Of a DNA stretch of 18,996 nucleotides, positions 15,704-18,996 are shown in pieces. The stretch comes from Bacteroidota bacterium (GTDB lineage Bacteria > Bacteroidota > Bacteroidia > JACCXN01), in contig JACCXN010000049.1 of NCBI GenBank assembly GCA_013696965.1, positions 1 to 18,996 on the forward strand. Reading direction: 5' to 3'. The notes beneath the pieces were generated by a model that made no database searches, was not told the DNA's origin, and saw nothing but the letters and a program-made list of their open reading frames with translations. Position 1 is the stretch's first letter. Each line of letters begins with the position of its first letter. The translations under genes were made by a program, and so were the position numbers.

Positions 15704-16633
15704 AGAACTTTTCTTATTTTATTTATTCCCCTAATTTCATTGAATTGTGGGAACAATCTTGCCCTGGAAAAGGGATCGACTATAACAGAAGAATTTGCTA
15801 AATACTGGTATAGTGGCAAAGCTGAAATAACAAGCTATAAACTCCAGCAGGCGCGTTATGGAGAAATGCATGCAGGCTCCGCTGTAACCATTTTTGTTAC
15901 GGAAGATTTTTCTGCAAAAAAGCATGTCAAACTGGATAATCCTCAAAGTGCAGGCAGTGATGCTGTAAGTGTGCTGAAGCTAAATCTTACAAAAAATTTT
16001 AATACAGGAATTTACCCTTATTCCATGATGCTCTCTGTTTTTAAGCCAATAAATACAAGCAAATGGGAACATGCATTAAAAATAACAGCATCATCACAGG
16101 AATGGTGTGGACATACATTTACTCAAATAGATGCCGATAAAGATAAATACAATGCAAAACTTTTTTCCTATTTTGAAAGTGAAGGAGATCAGGAAAAAAT
16201 ACTTCCTTTGGTTTGGATGGAAGATGAGCTGTGGACATTATTACGGATAAATCCATCAGGCTTACCAATAGGCAATATAAAAATCATTCCCGGATTATTA
16301 CAGCAACGATTACTCCATACAAATCTTCAGGCAGAAGATGCAGGCGCATCATTGGTAAATGTCTCTGAAATACCTTCCTGGATTGGAGCAGAAAAGAATT
16401 TAATGAGTTATTCAATCACTTATAAAGAAAAGCAAAGAACCCTGAGAATCTATTTCAGCGAGGGATTTCCTCATGCCATTGCCGGATGGGAAGAAAGCTA
16501 TCCTGATGGCTTTGGCAAGGATAAAAAAACGTTGACAACGAGGGCCGTAAAAGATAAAACAATAATTACGGATTACTGGAATCATCATCATAATAGCGAT
16601 GCTGCTCTGCGTGATTCTCTTGACTTGAAATAA
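15698..16633 (+). CDS. Conserved lipoprotein of unknown function
   Basis: A 311-residue protein with an N-terminal lipoprotein signal (lipobox LNC17). I recognise the opening FAKYWYSGKAEITSYKL, followed by QARYGEMHAGSAVTIFVTEDF, from a conserved Bacteroidota family that databases often label 'septum formation inhibitor Maf'; no Maf nucleotide-pyrophosphatase motifs are seen, so that label is not supported. A central QEWCGHTF segment and a YDG-like ending are the other landmarks. Its start lies at the end of direct repeat copy B. Its stop shares one base with the next start (TAATG), so it is coupled to the GT-C gene. Function unknown. Confidence 0.75.
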   Translation: MKRTFLILFIPLISLNCGNNLALEKGSTITEEFAKYWYSGKAEITSYKLQQARYGEMHAGSAVTIFVTEDFSAKKHVKLDNPQSAGSDAVSVLKLNLTKNFNTGIYPYSMMLSVFKPINTSKWEHALKITASSQEWCGHTFTQIDADKDKYNAKLFSYFESEGDQEKILPLVWMEDELWTLLRINPSGLPIGNIKIIPGLLQQRLLHTNLQAEDAGASLVNVSEIPSWIGAEKNLMSYSITYKEKQRTLRIYFSEGFPHAIAGWEESYPDGFGKDKKTLTTRAVKDKTIITDYWNHHHNSDAALRDSLDLK

Positions 16634-18003
16634 TGTTTAAACAGCCCATTTCTTCAATTACCTTTTATACAGTTACCGGCATATCGCTGGCCGGATATAT
16701 ATTGCTTGGTTATTCAACTGAACGTACAAATTTCCCACAACTCATTGTCTTGTTCGGGCTATTGTTTGGCGGATATTTTTATCTCACAACGGTAAATCTG
16801 AATGAAAGTTTAATTAAGCAAAGCATTGCGGTTGCTATTTTATTTAGACTTTCTTTACTTTTTATGATGCCAAATCTTTCGGATGATTATTTCAGGTTTG
16901 TATGGGATGGACGACTATCAGCGCATGGTATTAATCCTTTTATTGTAATGCCATCCGATTTTATTAATTCACCGGAAGCTACGGCAACAGGGCTCGATTA
17001 TAAATTATTTTCCTCTATGAATTCGCAGGGATATTATACCATTTACCCTCCGGTGCTGCAATTTGTTTTTTTTGTATCAGCTAAATTATTTTCTTCTAAT
17101 ATATTGGGAAGCGTAATCGTAATGCGAACGTTCATTATCGCAGCAGAAATTGGAAGTATTTTTCTTCTTTCGTCTATTCTAAAAAAATGGAACCTGCCAT
17201 CTAAAAATACATTGTTTTACGCTTTAAATCCCCTTGTTATAATGGAGCTGACCGGGAACCTGCACTTTGAAGCATTAATGATTTTATTTCTGCTTCTTGC
17301 TGTTTTTCTTCTTATGAAAGAGCAGCGCACTTTATCAGCTATTGCATTTTCTTTAGCTATCTGCTCAAAATTATTGCCTGTGATGTTACTGCCACTGCTT
17401 CTTAAAAGAATAGGACTTAGAAAAAGTATGCGATTTTATTTTATCTGTGGAATCACTACCGTTTTACTTTTCGTCCCATTTATTGACAAGGAGTTCATTG
17501 GAAACATCTTTTCGAGTATCGGCCTCTATTTCCATAGCTTTGAATTCAACGCGAGTATATTTTATATAGTAAGGTGGGCAGGATTTGAAACACTTGGATA
17601 CGATGTAATCCGGAAAGCCGGAGCAATATTATCTCTTATTGCAATGGCAGGGATATTTTCTGTTGCCGTTTTTCAGAAAGGGAAAGACATAAGTTCTCTT
17701 TTCAATGCAATGCTGTTTTGTCTTACTATTTATTTTGCTTTTGCCACTATCGTTCATCCCTGGTATATTTCAACGCTTGTGGCTTTTTCAGTATTTACGA
17801 GCTGGAGATTTCCGTTAGTATGGTCAGGATTAATTATGCTCACTTATTTTACATACCGCAGCGTTCCTTATTCTGAAAGCCTGTTATTGGTGGCAATCGA
17901 ATATTTATTTCTGTGCGGATTTATGGCGTATGAGTGGAATGGAAGCAGAAAGCAAACGCTTTGCAAGAACTATAATTTAGGTAATGGTGCAAAAAATAGT
18001 TGA
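16633..18003 (+). CDS. GT-C type membrane glycosyltransferase
   Basis: A 456-residue protein with about ten or more membrane spans. The first extracytoplasmic loop carries the acidic motif NLSDDYFRFVWDGR (D84, D85), followed by HGINPF, as in GT-C enzymes that use polyprenyl-phosphate sugars (DUF2029/GT87 and alpha-mannosyltransferase-like). Further landmarks are YTIYPPVLQ, FYALNPLVIMELTGNLHFE and a conserved IVHPWYIS near the C-terminus. It should transfer a lipid-linked hexose to an acceptor on the outer face of the inner membrane. The Dpm1-like enzyme two genes upstream is the likely donor source. Acceptor unknown; an arsenosugar glycoconjugate is a speculative option. Confidence 0.85.
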   Translation: MFKQPISSITFYTVTGISLAGYILLGYSTERTNFPQLIVLFGLLFGGYFYLTTVNLNESLIKQSIAVAILFRLSLLFMMPNLSDDYFRFVWDGRLSAHGINPFIVMPSDFINSPEATATGLDYKLFSSMNSQGYYTIYPPVLQFVFFVSAKLFSSNILGSVIVMRTFIIAAEIGSIFLLSSILKKWNLPSKNTLFYALNPLVIMELTGNLHFEALMILFLLLAVFLLMKEQRTLSAIAFSLAICSKLLPVMLLPLLLKRIGLRKSMRFYFICGITTVLLFVPFIDKEFIGNIFSSIGLYFHSFEFNASIFYIVRWAGFETLGYDVIRKAGAILSLIAMAGIFSVAVFQKGKDISSLFNAMLFCLTIYFAFATIVHPWYISTLVAFSVFTSWRFPLVWSGLIMLTYFTYRSVPYSESLLLVAIEYLFLCGFMAYEWNGSRKQTLCKNYNLGNGAKNS

Positions 18004-18308
18004 TGAATTTTTCCATAAGTGCAACTGTACATCTGAAGAGGACGCAAGCTCTGCTGGCGAGCAACTAGCTAGTAATAAGACGGTAGGGGATGGGTCTTTA
18101 AAGGTTTTGTGATGGACTTGAAAAATGGGACATTCACAAAAAATCCCAATGGTTAAGGCTACAAGTTATACCGATTGCACATTCAACATAGTCCAATTTT
18201 AGCAAAGCCTCATTGTACTATTTTCATGTAACATCGGCATTAACCATTGTAATTTACAAAATATTTTTTGGACTGTTTTATAAATACAATTGGTATTATA
18301 TAACAAAA
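18004..18308. other. Intergenic stretch without a recognised gene
   Basis: No convincing coding sequence is seen on either strand. It holds a perfect 10-bp palindrome, ACTAGCTAGT (18064-18073), a 13-base dyad TTGTAA-T-TTACAA (18247-18259), and a 5-bp hairpin TGGGA/TCCCA (about 18126-18148). None has a clear function; one may end the upstream operon. Confidence 0.5.
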
Positions 18309-18338
18309 TCACCGCCCCTCACAAAGGAAAGACGGTGA
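18309..18338 (-). terminator. Terminator of the T9SS-exported protein gene
   Basis: TCACCG (18309-18314) and CGGTGA (18333-18338) form a 6-bp GC-rich stem with an 18-base loop. Read on the minus strand it lies 38 bases after the stop codon and is followed directly by TTTTGTTATA, fitting a Rho-independent terminator. Confidence 0.6.
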
Positions 18339-18376
18339 CAAGTTTGATGTGAATAAATTATTGGTCGTAAAGGCAA

Positions 18377-18996
18377 TTAATGAACAACTACCAGCTTGCG
18401 CATGGACGATCCTTTTTCAGTGATAGACCTTACCATATAGATCCCTGATGCCAATCCACTGGTCGGGATAATATGGGTATACGTTCCAACGCCAAGCTTC
18501 CCATTATAAAGATTCTTCACTATCCTTCCATACTCATCGAGAAGGGCCAAGGTCACTTCCGAAGGAGAATCCATATAAAGATTAACTGTGGCTTCGGTAT
18601 TTGCCGGGCTTGGCATAGGTTGGCTTAGCTGATTTTTATTTTCGGCAGAGAGATCATTGATGCCAATGGGGCCTGACCTGATCACCATCCACACTTTTCC
18701 GGTACCCGATCCGAAGATATTAAGCCCGGGTTCCAGTACACCAAGGTCAACGATTAACAAAGTATCCCCCATAAAAATAGTGGAGACCGGTTTGTTCATT
18801 TTTTCCGGCACGAAAAGTTCCTCTGGGGTAGAACCTGAATTTACAACAAAGTCTGATTTTGCCCCAGTGATATGGTCAAAACGCGAAACCTTATAACCGG
18901 TAAACTCAAATATACCTGTTTGCGGGGCAAAAGAACCGGACTCAGTAACAAACAAATTGTTTTCGAACCCGAATTCAGTACTGGTGGATGGGGCAA
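18377..18996 (-). CDS. T9SS-exported protein, C-terminal part (5' end outside window)
   Basis: The frame is open to the right edge and ends at 18377-18379, giving about 206 visible residues; the TTG at 18955 is not the real start, since coding sequence continues upstream (TEFGFENNLFVTESG). The last ~80 residues are a type IX secretion type A sorting domain: PMPSPANTEATVNLYM, the LALLDEYGRIVKNLYNG strand pair, GTYTHIIPTSGLASGIYMV and the closing MRKLVVVH. The visible N-terminal part has repeat-like segments (GFENNLFVTESG, and GYKVSRFDHITG, P..IFMGDTLLIVDLG) that resemble a ScyD/NHL-type beta-propeller. It is therefore probably a secreted, surface-attached or released propeller protein. It is transcribed toward the operon and seems unrelated to it. 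Confidence 0.85.
   Translation of the reverse strand, partial: APSTSTEFGFENNLFVTESGSFAPQTGIFEFTGYKVSRFDHITGAKSDFVVNSGSTPEELFVPEKMNKPVSTIFMGDTLLIVDLGVLEPGLNIFGSGTGKVWMVIRSGPIGINDLSAENKNQLSQPMPSPANTEATVNLYMDSPSEVTLALLDEYGRIVKNLYNGKLGVGTYTHIIPTSGLASGIYMVRSITEKGSSMRKLVVVH

Noticed and set aside
15698-16633. Maf septum-formation inhibitor
   Set aside because: The family carries this label in some databases, but none of the Maf pyrophosphatase motifs are present and the protein is a lipoprotein.
18064-18073. Palindrome ACTAGCTAGT as an attachment or recombination site
   Set aside because: A single 10-bp palindrome with no integrase, tRNA or matching second site in the window; may be chance.

Overview
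The window looks like a chromosomal segment of a member of the phylum Bacteroidota. The signs are low GC content, a type IX secretion (T9SS) C-terminal sorting domain at the right edge, several lipoproteins with short Bacteroidota-style lipoboxes, a TAnnTTTG-type -7 promoter element before the main operon, and A-rich rather than Shine-Dalgarno start contexts. Genus cannot be called from the sequence alone.

Left edge (1-1562): the 3' end of a sensor histidine kinase, a perfect 13-bp hairpin, a broken c-type cytochrome gene on the minus strand with a visible frameshift, then an untranslated stretch with a pentanucleotide microsatellite (TATCT, seven tandem copies) and the promoter of the main operon.

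Core (1563-12486, all plus strand, tightly packed): an arsenosugar-biosynthesis type operon. In order: radical SAM protein ArsS, a TIGR04282-type glycosyltransferase, a DUF547 lipoprotein, a TIGR04283-type glycosyltransferase, an FAD/NAD(P)H oxidoreductase, a membrane polyferredoxin (NapH/CcoG-like), a cellulose-synthase-like GT2, arsenite methyltransferase ArsM, an exported MsrB-MsrA fusion, a small CxxC protein of a conserved unknown family, and an exported thioredoxin-fold peroxiredoxin-like protein. By established knowledge ArsM makes methylated arsenite and ArsS transfers the 5'-deoxyadenosyl group to it; the glycosyltransferases presumably act on the resulting arsenoriboside. No ArsR, arsenate reductase, arsenite pump or nucleosidase is visible in the window.

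Second half (12581-18003): a divergent minus-strand gene encoding a second DUF547 domain, here fused to a probable outer-membrane barrel, and a second plus-strand operon with a MORN-like (YwqK-type) lipoprotein, a Dpm1-like polyprenyl-phosphate sugar synthase, a conserved unknown lipoprotein and a GT-C membrane glycosyltransferase. The Dpm1-like and GT-C enzymes are a classic donor-maker/donor-user pair, so this half may extend the pathway to a membrane- or surface-linked glycoconjugate. This is inference.

Right edge (18004-18996): an intergenic stretch, a minus-strand terminator, and the C-terminal part of a T9SS-exported protein.

The most unusual DNA-level structure is a 94-96 bp imperfect direct repeat (11802-11895 and 15608-15703) that ends exactly at the start codons of two unrelated exported-protein genes. 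It carries a conserved short reading frame, and a short third match lies at 3311.
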